From a virus, in IMG/VR virus record IMGVR_UViG_3300037264_004711, positions 1 through 49,861 of that record: a stretch of DNA of 49,861 nucleotides. One strand, written 5' to 3'. Position numbers and translations under genes: made by a program. The notes beneath the pieces were generated by a model, which did no database searches, had not been told where the DNA came from, and saw nothing but the letters and a program-made list of their open reading frames with translations. How positions within the stretch are numbered: the first letter of the stretch is position 1; the number at the start of each line of letters is the position of its first letter. This document shows positions 8,364-15,806 of this stretch, in pieces.

Positions 8364-8672
8364 CTACGCCTTCTTGAAGAGCTGCTGCTGCACGAACGCC
8401 TTGGACGGTATCCGCAGCTTCAAGCCATCGACCAAATGCACGGGCAGCAACTCGATGTCGTTCGCTGCCGCGATGACCCACCAGAGCCGGGCGTCCCCGT
8501 AGAAGCGCTGAGCCAAGAGATCGATGCGGTCGTTCGACTGCACCTGATAGTACTGGTCGTCATTCAGAACGGGCAGGTCAGGCAGCTCGTTGAAATCCCA
8601 GAACTCGACACCTCCCACGAGGGCCAGGTCGTAGAACCGAAGTCGAGTCAGTCGGCGTACCTTGACAGCCAT
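8364..8672 (-). CDS. LysM-type baseplate protein, gp53/gpX-like
   Basis: This 102-residue protein carries one LysM-like module over residues ~40-90: YYQVQSNDRIDLLAQRFYGDARLWWVIAAAN, then LPVHLVDGLKLRIPS. The pattern of a beta strand, D-x-L-A-x-R-F-Y-G helix, W-w-v-I-A-x-A-N helix and final G-x-x-L-r-I-P strand is shared by small baseplate or tail proteins such as P2 gpX and T4 gp53. In virions these are structural rather than peptidoglycan-hydrolysing. It lies immediately after the tape measure gene and 3 bases before the hub gene. Confidence 0.8.
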   Translation of the reverse strand: MAVKVRRLTRLRFYDLALVGGVEFWDFNELPDLPVLNDDQYYQVQSNDRIDLLAQRFYGDARLWWVIAAANDIELLPVHLVDGLKLRIPSKAFVQQQLFKKA

Positions 8673-8678
8673 GATGCG

Positions 8679-11600
8679 CTAACCCGTTCCCCTGGAGGTA
8701 TCCCCAGGCATCTGATCTGCATCTATCAAGGCGGAGGTCTTTCGGCCGCTCTGGATGATGGCCTGCTTGACGGACTTGACTGGCTGCTGCGTACTCGACG
8801 CTGACTTCATGACGGCCCCGACGAGGGCGAGCTGGGCGCTAAGTTGCTGCATCTCGGCCCGGAAAATATCCTTGAAGCCGCTGCCTGGCTTCGTCCACCA
8901 ATTCGGCATGTGAATGGCCTTGACCATCACCTGGAATTCCGGGGGCACGCCGGGCAGCTCCAACGTCTCAGCGGCGTCGGTAGCAACAGCAGCGTCTCCT
9001 GCCACCGCCGTCTTCAGGGCTTGAAGCTTGCTGAACTGCGCAATCGCCTTGGACAGCTCCAGCGTGATCTGAGACACGAGATCGGCCAGGTTCTTGGTCA
9101 GTAGGTCCGACATCTCGGCGATGCCGACGAACGTGTCCTTGAACCGCTTGAGCAAGATCTTGAGGAAGTCCTTGAAGAGGTCCAAATCCTTCTTGATGAA
9201 CTCCTGCGTCTTCTTGACCGTCTTCTTGAAACCGTCGGCGAACGCCGTGGTGATGCCGTTCACCACGGCCTCGGCAAAGCTGTCGCGCAAGTGCGCGGCC
9301 AACTCGTCCGTCATCGTCTTCAGGACGGTGACGGCCTCGTCCATGTCGGCCGCGATGTCGGTCGAGATGGAGTTTCGGAACAGGTCGTCCACCCACTTGT
9401 CGATGGAGCCGAAGACTTCGTCGATCGTCTTTTTCCAACCAGTGAAGATGCCGATGATGGCGTTGATCGCGCTCTCTACCGCCAACTTGGCCTCGGAGAA
9501 GACGGTGGAGAAGAACCCGCCAACCGCTGCCCAGACTGGCTTGATGATGTTGTTCCAGGCTCCAACGACCACACCACTTATGAGATTGAAGATCGCGGTA
9601 GCGACCAGCAAAACGCCGTTGAACACCCCGGAGAAGAACGCGGTCACCCCGTTCCACACCGGCTGGATGACGTACGTCCAAGCGGCGACGAGTGCGGTGC
9701 CTATCAGCCCGACGACGTAGCTGACGACACCCCAGATGGCAGAGAAGAGACCGGAGAAGAATCCGACCGCCGCGCTCCAGACAGGAACGATCACGTTCTC
9801 CCACGCCCACTTGGCTGCGCTGGCGATCACACCGAACAGCCACTTGGCCAGACCGGCCACGAAGTTGAAAACCGTCTTCATGACGCGGAACCAGAAGTAC
9901 GCCGCGAACGTCACGGCTTCCCACGCGGTTGTCGCCACGAGAACGAAGAGCGACCACATGAACTTGTAGAACTTGATGACCGGGTCGAACACCGAGATCA
10001 ACGTAAGGACCGCCCCTTTCAACCAATCCCACGCCGCGCTGGCTCCAGCCTTCATGCCTTCCCACAAGCCACTGAAGAAGTCTCCGACGGCGCCCATCCA
10101 CCTGGAGAACGTCGGCTCGAACTCGGCCCAGATGAACTTGATGTCCTCCCACGCCTGGATGGCGACGGCCTTCAAGTCGTCCCAGTAGTAGATGATCAAA
10201 CCGATCGCCACCACCGCCGCCATGATGGTAGCGACGATAGGGTTGGCAGCCAGGAAGAGGAACGCTTTGCTCAACCCCGTCGCCGCAAGCGAAGCCAGGT
10301 TCATGAGAACCGGCAACCCTTTGAGCACGGCATCCATCACACGAAAAGCTGCCCCGATACCCTTGGCGGCCAACCCAACCACATCGAAGCCTAAGCCCAG
10401 AGCTTTGAGTCCCAACCGTACCGTCGTGAGGACACCGTCCGGACCTACCAGAAAGCCAAAGGCGGCTGCTCCGGCCATGAGCCCGCCAGAGGACCCGAAC
10501 GTCTCCGAGACCTTGTCCTTGAGCGTCTTGCTGTCGTCAGACCAAATAGTCGAGATCTTGGCCCACCACCCCGATAGGTAGGTTTTGATCTCGCCGACAA
10601 CGTAGTCGAACGCGCTCCGAAGCGCCGTTCCGATCTGACCACCAATTCGAGCAGCGGGGTCGTCCTTGGCTGTGGCCGGATCGAACTCTTTGGTGAGTCC
10701 GGCCCACACGCTACTAGCGAACGTCTTGATGACGGGCCAGACAGTCGAGAAGAAGTAGTCCTTGAGACGGATGAACGCGCTCTTCAATCCCTCGCCTATC
10801 CTGATCGCCAACTTCCCTGTGGCGGTAGCACCGGCCGACTGTTTCGGATCAAGAGAGGAGGTCAGTCCCCCCCAGAACAGCAAAGCGAACTCCTTGAACC
10901 GCGCCCACAGTATCCCGAACGACTCCTTCAGAGATTCCCAAATGCTGCCCATTATCATGTCGAACTTGCTACCCTCCATCGTGAAGGCCAGCATCTTGTC
11001 GATGTGCTTGTCCAGGCCCTTGAACGCCTTCTTCAACTTCTTGGGGAGCCCTTTCATCGCCACGGCGAACCGCTCCCCCCAGTAGTTTATGAGCGTCTTC
11101 CACGGATCCTTCTTGAACTCGGCCAGCAGCGCGTCTCGTTGTTTGGCCAGGTCTTTGGGGTTGCCAAACCGACCAGCAAAATCGGCGGTCACGTCCGATG
11201 CAAAAGTCTTCTTCAGCTTCTCCCCCACCTTGCTGAGAATCAGGAAGGCGGTGGCGGCTCCGCCAGCGACCGCCCCAAGCGGACCGAACGCGAACGTCAG
11301 ACCGGCCGTCAGCGCGATCAACGGCGCCATGTTCTTGCCTATCATGCCGAGAATGTGGGCGTAGGGCTGGAGGAACTCGGGCAGCAGGCCCTTGGCGCCA
11401 AGCGCGTGTACGTCGGCCAGCGTACCGAGCAGCGCCTTGGTCCCTCCAGTCGAGGTCTTCATCGTCTTGGAAATTTCGCCGAACGCTTTGGTCGTGTTGG
11501 TGACGAAGGTCTGACGACCCTTGCTGATGTTGCGAAAGTTCTCGACGAACCCCTGCTCGGCCAGCTCGAACGACTCCTGGAGCGTACGACCCGTGCTGAA

Positions 11601-13151
11601 CCCCTCCTTGCCGAGCTTGACCAAGCTGACGGTGGACTTCTCGACCGACGACATGGTCGCGAGCGTGGCGCTGTCCGCCTTCTTCATGAAGTTGATGAGC
11701 GGATCGACGCCCTCGATGCCGGCCTTCTCCAGCCTGGCCCGCATGAACTCCATGACCTTGCCAACGTCCGCACCCTGCGACTGGGCCGACTTGGCCATGT
11801 GCATCAGGCCCTTGACGAAACCAGACGGCCCCTCCGACATCTGCTTGAACGCGAAGTCGATGTCTCCCCCCGCGATAGCCAGCTCGCTCACAAGACCAGG
11901 CAGCTCCGTCTGCGTGCCCGCGTACATATTCTGGAACTCCTTCTGCGAGTTCACGATCGACTTGGCCAGCCCCATCGACATGCTGCGGGCCTCGTCCGCG
12001 GCAAACCCCATCTTGCCAAGCCCCGCACTGAGAGAAACGGTCTGTGAGGCGAACTCCTGTATCTGGACGGCGCTCAGATCACCTCCAGCTATCGCAGCCT
12101 TCGAGGACAAGAGACCGAGCAGCTCGGGCAACTGACCGATCGCTCCACTCACGTCGCCCGTCTGCTGTCCCATGGCCGTCATGCTGCTGATGACCTGCCC
12201 GATCTGTTTCTCGTCCAGCCCCAACTCCTTCCGCATGCGGATGAGGTTGAGCGACATATCCTTCGCGTTGATCCCGAAGACCTCCGACATCTGGGCGATG
12301 TCGGAAGCGGATGTTGCTCCGATGGCCCCCATCTCCTTCGTCGCCTTGGTCCAACCGACGATCGAGGCGGTAGCCGTCTCGGCTCCGATATTGAGCCCGA
12401 TCGACATCCCGGCCGCCTGAGACGTTACCTTCTTCAGCGCGGCGCCCGTCAGCCCCATGTTGACGGCCGTCTGCTTGGAGGTCTTGGCTGCCGACACGCC
12501 CATGCTCTCCAGGCTTGTCGAGAGTTGGCCCGAGTCTTCCAGCAGGCTGCCGATACCGCTCTTGATCTTGCTCAGCATGCCGAGCGAGACGGCGCCGACG
12601 AACCCGGCCAGGCGGTTGACCCGCAAGAGGTCGTTCAGCTTGCCGACGATCTTCTGGATCTCTCCGAACCCGCTACCGATGTGCCGCTGGCTCTTGTGGA
12701 TGTCGTCGGCCTTCTTCTTGAAGAAGAAGCTCCCCTGCTTCAACGTGTCCTCGACTCCCGTTCGGAAAGAGCGTCGGAACGAGAGCGTCTGCCCCTCCAT
12801 CTTGGTGAACATCTTCACCATCGGGACGAACCCGGACGCCCACGTCTTGGCCTTGGCCGGGGAGAAGGCTTTATCCCCGGCATCGGCCATCACCTCAAAG
12901 CTCTTCGTAGCTTCGGTCGAGATGCCATCGAACGTGGATTGGAAAGCGTCCGTCGCCGACGGACCCATCTGACTGAAGTAGTCCTGGGCTCTGGCCGAGA
13001 CTTCGTCGAACGTAGGGGCGGCAGCCGCCTCTACCGTCTTCATCGCCGCCTTGATCTCGGTGAAGCCGGCGGCGAACTTCTCCTGCATGGCCGAAAGACC
13101 CATGTCTTTGGCGCCGAAGGAAAAACCGATGCCCAATAAATTCAAACTCAT
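8679..13151 (-). CDS. Tail tape measure protein
   Basis: This 1490-residue protein is by far the largest tail gene. The N-terminal ~600 residues are helical and coiled-coil-like. Hydrophobic segments follow, including AANPIVATIMAAVVAIGLII around residues 968-987. A Trp/Phe-rich region (~1100-1250) repeats the motif W(x)xVIxPVWxaVxxFFsgvF at least three times. The C-terminus is charged and helical. This is typical of tape measures, which set tail length, are threaded through the tube, and insert in the host membrane during ejection. The ATG at 13149-13151 has no good ribosome site directly upstream because the HNH gene lies there; a stranded AGGAG lies beyond that gene. The TGA of an antisense frame overlaps this ATG (see separate entry). 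Confidence 0.93.
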   Translation of the reverse strand: MSLNLLGIGFSFGAKDMGLSAMQEKFAAGFTEIKAAMKTVEAAAAPTFDEVSARAQDYFSQMGPSATDAFQSTFDGISTEATKSFEVMADAGDKAFSPAKAKTWASGFVPMVKMFTKMEGQTLSFRRSFRTGVEDTLKQGSFFFKKKADDIHKSQRHIGSGFGEIQKIVGKLNDLLRVNRLAGFVGAVSLGMLSKIKSGIGSLLEDSGQLSTSLESMGVSAAKTSKQTAVNMGLTGAALKKVTSQAAGMSIGLNIGAETATASIVGWTKATKEMGAIGATSASDIAQMSEVFGINAKDMSLNLIRMRKELGLDEKQIGQVISSMTAMGQQTGDVSGAIGQLPELLGLLSSKAAIAGGDLSAVQIQEFASQTVSLSAGLGKMGFAADEARSMSMGLAKSIVNSQKEFQNMYAGTQTELPGLVSELAIAGGDIDFAFKQMSEGPSGFVKGLMHMAKSAQSQGADVGKVMEFMRARLEKAGIEGVDPLINFMKKADSATLATMSSVEKSTVSLVKLGKEGFSTGRTLQESFELAEQGFVENFRNISKGRQTFVTNTTKAFGEISKTMKTSTGGTKALLGTLADVHALGAKGLLPEFLQPYAHILGMIGKNMAPLIALTAGLTFAFGPLGAVAGGAATAFLILSKVGEKLKKTFASDVTADFAGRFGNPKDLAKQRDALLAEFKKDPWKTLINYWGERFAVAMKGLPKKLKKAFKGLDKHIDKMLAFTMEGSKFDMIMGSIWESLKESFGILWARFKEFALLFWGGLTSSLDPKQSAGATATGKLAIRIGEGLKSAFIRLKDYFFSTVWPVIKTFASSVWAGLTKEFDPATAKDDPAARIGGQIGTALRSAFDYVVGEIKTYLSGWWAKISTIWSDDSKTLKDKVSETFGSSGGLMAGAAAFGFLVGPDGVLTTVRLGLKALGLGFDVVGLAAKGIGAAFRVMDAVLKGLPVLMNLASLAATGLSKAFLFLAANPIVATIMAAVVAIGLIIYYWDDLKAVAIQAWEDIKFIWAEFEPTFSRWMGAVGDFFSGLWEGMKAGASAAWDWLKGAVLTLISVFDPVIKFYKFMWSLFVLVATTAWEAVTFAAYFWFRVMKTVFNFVAGLAKWLFGVIASAAKWAWENVIVPVWSAAVGFFSGLFSAIWGVVSYVVGLIGTALVAAWTYVIQPVWNGVTAFFSGVFNGVLLVATAIFNLISGVVVGAWNNIIKPVWAAVGGFFSTVFSEAKLAVESAINAIIGIFTGWKKTIDEVFGSIDKWVDDLFRNSISTDIAADMDEAVTVLKTMTDELAAHLRDSFAEAVVNGITTAFADGFKKTVKKTQEFIKKDLDLFKDFLKILLKRFKDTFVGIAEMSDLLTKNLADLVSQITLELSKAIAQFSKLQALKTAVAGDAAVATDAAETLELPGVPPEFQVMVKAIHMPNWWTKPGSGFKDIFRAEMQQLSAQLALVGAVMKSASSTQQPVKSVKQAIIQSGRKTSALIDADQMPGDTSRGTG

Positions 13152-13168
13152 GGCTGCGCCGGGTTCCG

Positions 13169-13177
13169 TGCTATAGG
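13169..13177 (+). promoter_or_regulatory. Possible extended -10 promoter of the HNH gene
   Basis: TG-C-TATAGG lies about 10 bases before the plus-strand HNH ATG at 13187. No -35 box was found at the right distance. AGG at 13175-13177 would also be 9 bases from the ATG and could act as a ribosome site if the transcript starts further upstream. Confidence 0.25.
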
Positions 13178-13186
13178 CTTCACATT

Positions 13187-13756
13187 ATGGAACGCTGGCT
13201 CCCCATCCCAGAGTACGAAGACATCTACTCCGTGTCCGATCTCGGCAGAGTTCGGATCGAAGTGAAAAGACACAACATCCGCCGAGGAGCGATGCTCACC
13301 CAGACGCCGCAACGGGACGGCTACCTGCAAGTGGCGCTCAGTCGGGGGTTGCCGGAATACAGGCGCCTTGTAGTCGGCCGCTTGGTCCTCTTCGCCTTCG
13401 AGGGCCTGCCCCCAGAGGAAGGAATGCAGGCCAACCACAAGAACGGCGACATCAGCGACAACCGGCTGGAGAACCTGGAGTGGGTCACGCCGAAAGAGAA
13501 CATCCAACATTCCATGCGCGTGCTCGGTCACGGCCGAGCAGGCGAGAAGAATCCGGCGGCCAAGCTGACCGAAGAAGACGTTCGGGCGCTTCGGAAGCGC
13601 GCCGCTGCCGGCGAGACCTACACGAGCCTCGGCCGAGCGTTCGACGTGACGAACGTGATGGCCCGTATGATCGCGACCGGCAAAGCCTGGACGCACGTCA
13701 GAGGACCGCTGCAAGGCAAACGCCCGGTCGGCCGACCTCCAACCTCGAAGCGGTGA
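13187..13756 (+). CDS. HNH homing endonuclease with NUMOD4-like N-terminus
   Basis: This 189-residue protein is the only plus-strand gene. Residues 1-25 (ERWLPIPEYEDIYSVSDLGRV) match the NUMOD4 DNA-binding motif, W-x-P-I-x-x-Y-E-x-x-Y-x-V-S-x-x-G-R. Residues ~60-110 carry the HNH nuclease core: VGRLVLFAFEG, then ANHKNGDISDNRLENLEWVTPKENIQH, with the N-H-K-N-G-D, the N-R-x-x-N-L-E-W-V-T and the final His all present, so it looks intact. Residues ~125-160 (AKLTEEDVRALRKRAAAGETY) look like a helix-turn-helix DNA-binding tail. It is inserted, in opposite orientation, between the tail chaperone genes and the tape measure. Free-standing HNH genes of this type are selfish elements that spread to related phages lacking them. 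Confidence 0.93.
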   Translation: MERWLPIPEYEDIYSVSDLGRVRIEVKRHNIRRGAMLTQTPQRDGYLQVALSRGLPEYRRLVVGRLVLFAFEGLPPEEGMQANHKNGDISDNRLENLEWVTPKENIQHSMRVLGHGRAGEKNPAAKLTEEDVRALRKRAAAGETYTSLGRAFDVTNVMARMIATGKAWTHVRGPLQGKRPVGRPPTSKR

Positions 13757-13778
13757 GAGTAGGGACACGGCTACCGCT

Positions 13779-13783
13779 CTCCT
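13779..13783 (-). promoter_or_regulatory. Stranded ribosome-binding site upstream of the HNH insertion
   Basis: AGGAG on the minus strand, followed after AGCGGTAGCC by a GTG that opens the frame GTG-TCC-CTA (Met-Ser-Leu). The tape measure itself starts ATG-AGT-TTG (Met-Ser-Leu) after GCGCAGCC. The similar AGCC-(G/A)TG context suggests that this may be the original tape measure ribosome site, separated from its start by the inserted HNH gene. Confidence 0.35.
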
Positions 13784-13867
13784 CTCGTGAAGAAGAGCTG
13801 CGAGTGCGGGAACTCCCGCCTGGAACAGACGGCGACCATGACCATTTTCTCGACGACCGCGTAGTCG

Positions 13868-14023
13868 TCAGCGACGTGACCGAGACTTGGCTCGCGCCAT
13901 AGCCGAATCATGCTCGGCTTGGCGTCGGCGCTCAAGGTCCGCCTTCTTGGTGATGAGCCGCTTGCGGCGGGTGATTGGCATGCCCATGACGCTTTCGTAG
14001 GACACGCCATTCCACAGCTCCAT
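13868..14023 (-). CDS. Small tail assembly chaperone candidate (51 aa)
   Basis: This short gene encodes 51 residues beginning MELWNGVSYESVMGMP and continuing with a strongly basic helix (RRKRLITKKADLERRRQ). Its ATG shares one base with the TGA of the preceding gene (TGATG), the usual sign of termination-reinitiation. The pattern of a short 'Y-x-x-V-M-x-M-P' helix followed by a charged helix is common in small proteins encoded just before tape measure genes, where they pair with a larger tail assembly chaperone. Function is inferred from position and this pattern. Ancestrally it probably preceded the tape measure directly; the HNH gene now separates them. Confidence 0.7.
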   Translation of the reverse strand: MELWNGVSYESVMGMPITRRKRLITKKADLERRRQAEHDSAMARAKSRSRR

Positions 14024-14838
14024 CAGGTAGAAGATCTCTTCTTCAAGTCCTTCAGGACCCGAGAGGGGAAGAAAAAACCGGCTTGCCCCAAGTCCAGGTC
14101 GCGGTCGAACTCCACGCCACAGCTAGGACACTGCATCTCCAGCGACGTGTCGAGCCCGCCCTCCACGCCCTCGAACGCCTGCCTGAGCGCTTCTCGATCG
14201 CGCATGGCGAGCGACTGCACGCCCAGCAACGTCGGAGGGAGGTCCCCTAGCGCGTCGAGCCTGGCCAGCATGGCGAGCGACAACGCCTCGGCCTTCGAGG
14301 CAGCCTTGGCCAGCAACTCTTCTTCCCTTCCGACGAGCGGGTGGAACCGAGCCTTCAGTCCAGAGGAAAGCGTCGTCTCGTAGCCACGCTGCATCGGGTT
14401 CGGCATCTTCACGAGTGTGAGATCACCGAGGTCGAGCGTGAAGATACCGGTGTACTCGCACTCCTTGTTCGGACACTTGTCCTTGAACGGGTACTCGTTC
14501 CCGAGCGACGTGCGACGGATGGCAAACATGAGGAAGACGCGGTCGCCGACCAGCAGTTCGGGAACGATGCCGGCCAACCGGCCCTGGTCCGTGATGTTGC
14601 CGAGTCTCTTCAGGCAGCCGGCGATGAGAAGCCCGACCTTCTTGTGATCGGGAACAGCCTTGGAGCCGAGCATGTCCTCCTCGAAGCCCCTGATTTCTCG
14701 AACCTCCACCTCCGTGTGCAAGACGCCGTCCGCATCCAGGTAGCCACACGGAAGCTCGAAAACTCCCAACGACCCTTTCGGGATCTCCAGGCGGGCCTGC
14801 TGAACTGACGATACGACGTGGTCCTGTACTGCGCTCAT
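14023..14838 (-). CDS. Tail assembly chaperone / gp26-like zinc protein
   Basis: This 271-residue protein has two cysteine pairs that could form one zinc site: C122-x4-C127 (KCPNKECEY) and C237-x2-C240 (MQCPSCGVEF), the latter followed by DLGQAGFFFPS. An N-terminal beta segment (SLGVFELPCGYLDADGVLHTEVEVREI) leads into a helical central part. The ending with a Cys pair, an acidic/hydrophobic strand and F-F-x-P resembles gp26-type baseplate hub assembly proteins and related tail chaperones of myoviruses. It lies in the slot between tail tube and tape measure genes where chaperones are encoded. It overlaps its upstream neighbour by ATGA and its downstream 51-aa partner by TGATG. The exact family is uncertain. 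Confidence 0.6.
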   Translation of the reverse strand: MSAVQDHVVSSVQQARLEIPKGSLGVFELPCGYLDADGVLHTEVEVREIRGFEEDMLGSKAVPDHKKVGLLIAGCLKRLGNITDQGRLAGIVPELLVGDRVFLMFAIRRTSLGNEYPFKDKCPNKECEYTGIFTLDLGDLTLVKMPNPMQRGYETTLSSGLKARFHPLVGREEELLAKAASKAEALSLAMLARLDALGDLPPTLLGVQSLAMRDREALRQAFEGVEGGLDTSLEMQCPSCGVEFDRDLDLGQAGFFFPSRVLKDLKKRSST

Positions 14839-15422
14839 GTGTGCTTCTCCGTCCGTTTGACTCGTGGATCCGTCTCTTCTTCGTACACGCGGATCAGGGC
14901 CTTGAGAGCGTCCGTCACCGTCATGCCTCTGTCCGACACCGTCGTCTTGAACGTCTCATAGATCTTGCGATCCACCCAGACGTTGATCTTCACGTCGCTC
15001 CCGTTCTCCTGCCACTGCGCCAAGTCGTCGAATCGCTCGGCGTCGGTAACGAACTTGCCCATGAGGAAACGAACGAGGCTACCCGTGCTGGTAAACCCGT
15101 TGAGCGCCTTGATCTTGTCGTAGAGCCGACGGCTCACCCAAAAGTTCACCGGGCGCTCGGCACCGCCAGGAGAAGCGCGCGTCACCACCTCGGCCGCCAT
15201 CTCACACGCACGACAGAGGGTCGTTCCGTTCTCCAACAGGAGTTTTCCTCCCGCCTCCAGGGGAACGATCATGCAGACCCGCACCTTGTGCGTCGAACCG
15301 CAGTTCGAGCACTTGTCGCGCGCCCGCTCCAGAATGGCCGCCTCCCACAGCCCGTAGGTCCAATCCGGCTGCCCCAGCAGCTCGACCACTACAGATCCGT
15401 CCGGCCCGGAAGGCTCGACCAT
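14835..15422 (-). CDS. Degenerate HNH/treble-clef protein with two ribbon-helix-helix-like repeats
   Basis: This is a 195-residue protein. Residues ~28-77 follow the HNH layout (ILERARDKCSNCG, then VRVCMIVPLEAGG and LENGTTLCRACEMA). The zinc ligands C38, C41, C70 and C73 are kept, but the catalytic His pair is replaced by Cys50-Met51, so nuclease activity is unlikely. Two related segments follow: PVNFWVSRRLYDKIKAL (~91-125) and KINVWVDRKIYETFKT (~145-181). Each is a short strand followed by two helices, as in ribbon-helix-helix DNA-binding domains. Together this suggests a DNA-binding regulator, perhaps derived from a homing endonuclease. Direct repeats lie just upstream. It overlaps the next gene by ATGA. 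Role in tail gene expression is inference. Confidence 0.6.
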   Translation of the reverse strand: MVEPSGPDGSVVVELLGQPDWTYGLWEAAILERARDKCSNCGSTHKVRVCMIVPLEAGGKLLLENGTTLCRACEMAAEVVTRASPGGAERPVNFWVSRRLYDKIKALNGFTSTGSLVRFLMGKFVTDAERFDDLAQWQENGSDVKINVWVDRKIYETFKTTVSDRGMTVTDALKALIRVYEEETDPRVKRTEKHT

Positions 15423-15433
15423 GAGGATACGTT

Positions 15434-15476
15434 TACCTCACGACCGAATATCAGCCAAGACGAAAGTACCTCACGA
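15434..15476 (-). repeat. Direct repeat pair upstream of the RHH-like gene
   Basis: The 10-mer TCGTGAGGTA (minus strand) occurs at 15434-15443 and 15467-15476, 33 bases apart, which is about three helical turns. Matching continues to 12 of 13 positions on the 5' side. The pair is within 55 bases of the start of a gene encoding a ribbon-helix-helix-like protein, so it may be an operator. The inner copy also contains GAGG and could double as a distant ribosome site. Confidence 0.45.
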
Positions 15477-15486
15477 ACGAGTAGGC

Positions 15487-15508
15487 GGTACACCAATCGT
15501 GGTGTACC
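15487..15508 (-). other. Nine-base-pair hairpin after the 83-aa gene
   Basis: GGTACACCA pairs perfectly with TGGTGTACC around a four-base loop. The hairpin begins at the last base of the preceding gene's TAG stop. There is no T-run after it, so it may be a weak or factor-assisted terminator, an RNA-stabilising stem, or a DNA palindrome for a regulator. Confidence 0.5.
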
Positions 15509-15759
15509 TAACGGCTACGTAGTCGCGACTCTTCGCGCTCGGCCACCCGCACGAGGTCTTGGTAGTCGGTGACGGTCCCGAGGGGGGCGGGAACCCGCTT
15601 CTTGCGGCGCTTGGGCGCCACGGTGGAGGGGAATGTCGCCCGGAGCGGGGCCGTGCCCATGGGGACGGCAAAGCCTCCCACGTTGGCGCTGGTCGTCGCT
15701 TCGAACTTCCGTCGAAGCGAGTCCACCAAGCCGAGGAGCGAACCGGTCGAGACCAGCAC
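15508..15759 (-). CDS. Small basic protein of unknown function (83 aa)
   Basis: This 83-residue reading frame begins at a GTG at 15757-15759, with GAGG only two bases upstream; a TTG or GTG about 10 codons later is an alternative start. The protein (MLVSTGSLLGLVDSLRRKF) has a short hydrophobic/helical N-terminus, a beta-like middle (GGFAVPMGTAPLRATFPST) and a basic stretch (KRRKKR). It lies 47 bases after the second tail tube gene. I chose this frame over an overlapping 98-codon frame because that one is an Arg/Ser/Pro/Trp mix typical of out-of-frame translation. No family recognised. Confidence 0.5.
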   Translation of the reverse strand: MLVSTGSLLGLVDSLRRKFEATTSANVGGFAVPMGTAPLRATFPSTVAPKRRKKRVPAPLGTVTDYQDLVRVAEREESRLRSR

Positions 15760-15806
15760 GACCTCACCCTACCGTCTGACCGTCGAGCCGTCCAGACCCC
15801 AACAGG

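Larger units (their letters stand above)
13148..13768 (-). other. Open antisense frame bridging the HNH gene to the tape measure
   Basis: A 206-codon minus-strand frame starts at a GTG at 13766-13768, 10 bases after an AGGAG. It runs antisense through the whole HNH endonuclease gene and ends with a TGA (13148-13150) that overlaps the tape measure ATG as ATGA. The translated sequence looks unlike a natural protein (His/Arg/Val-rich mix with no motif), so I do not claim a functional product. Its geometry would let ribosomes be handed to the tape measure start by translational coupling. Long antisense frames are common by chance in GC-rich genes, so confidence is low. Confidence 0.25.

Noticed and set aside
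13800-13820. GCGGG-AACT-CCCGC hairpin as a terminator of the HNH gene
   Set aside because: The five-base-pair stem is short and not followed by a T-run on the plus strand.
13771-14010. 79-codon minus-strand frame in the chaperone region
   Set aside because: It runs out of frame over the better-supported 51-aa gene, which has a TGATG-coupled start and a natural sequence.
14023-14060. Programmed frameshift joining the two chaperone genes
   Set aside because: No slippery heptamer was seen near the overlap; the TGATG junction explains expression of the second gene.
15471-15767. 98-codon minus-strand frame
   Set aside because: Its Arg/Ser/Pro/Trp composition is that of an out-of-frame reading; the overlapping 83-codon frame looks more natural.
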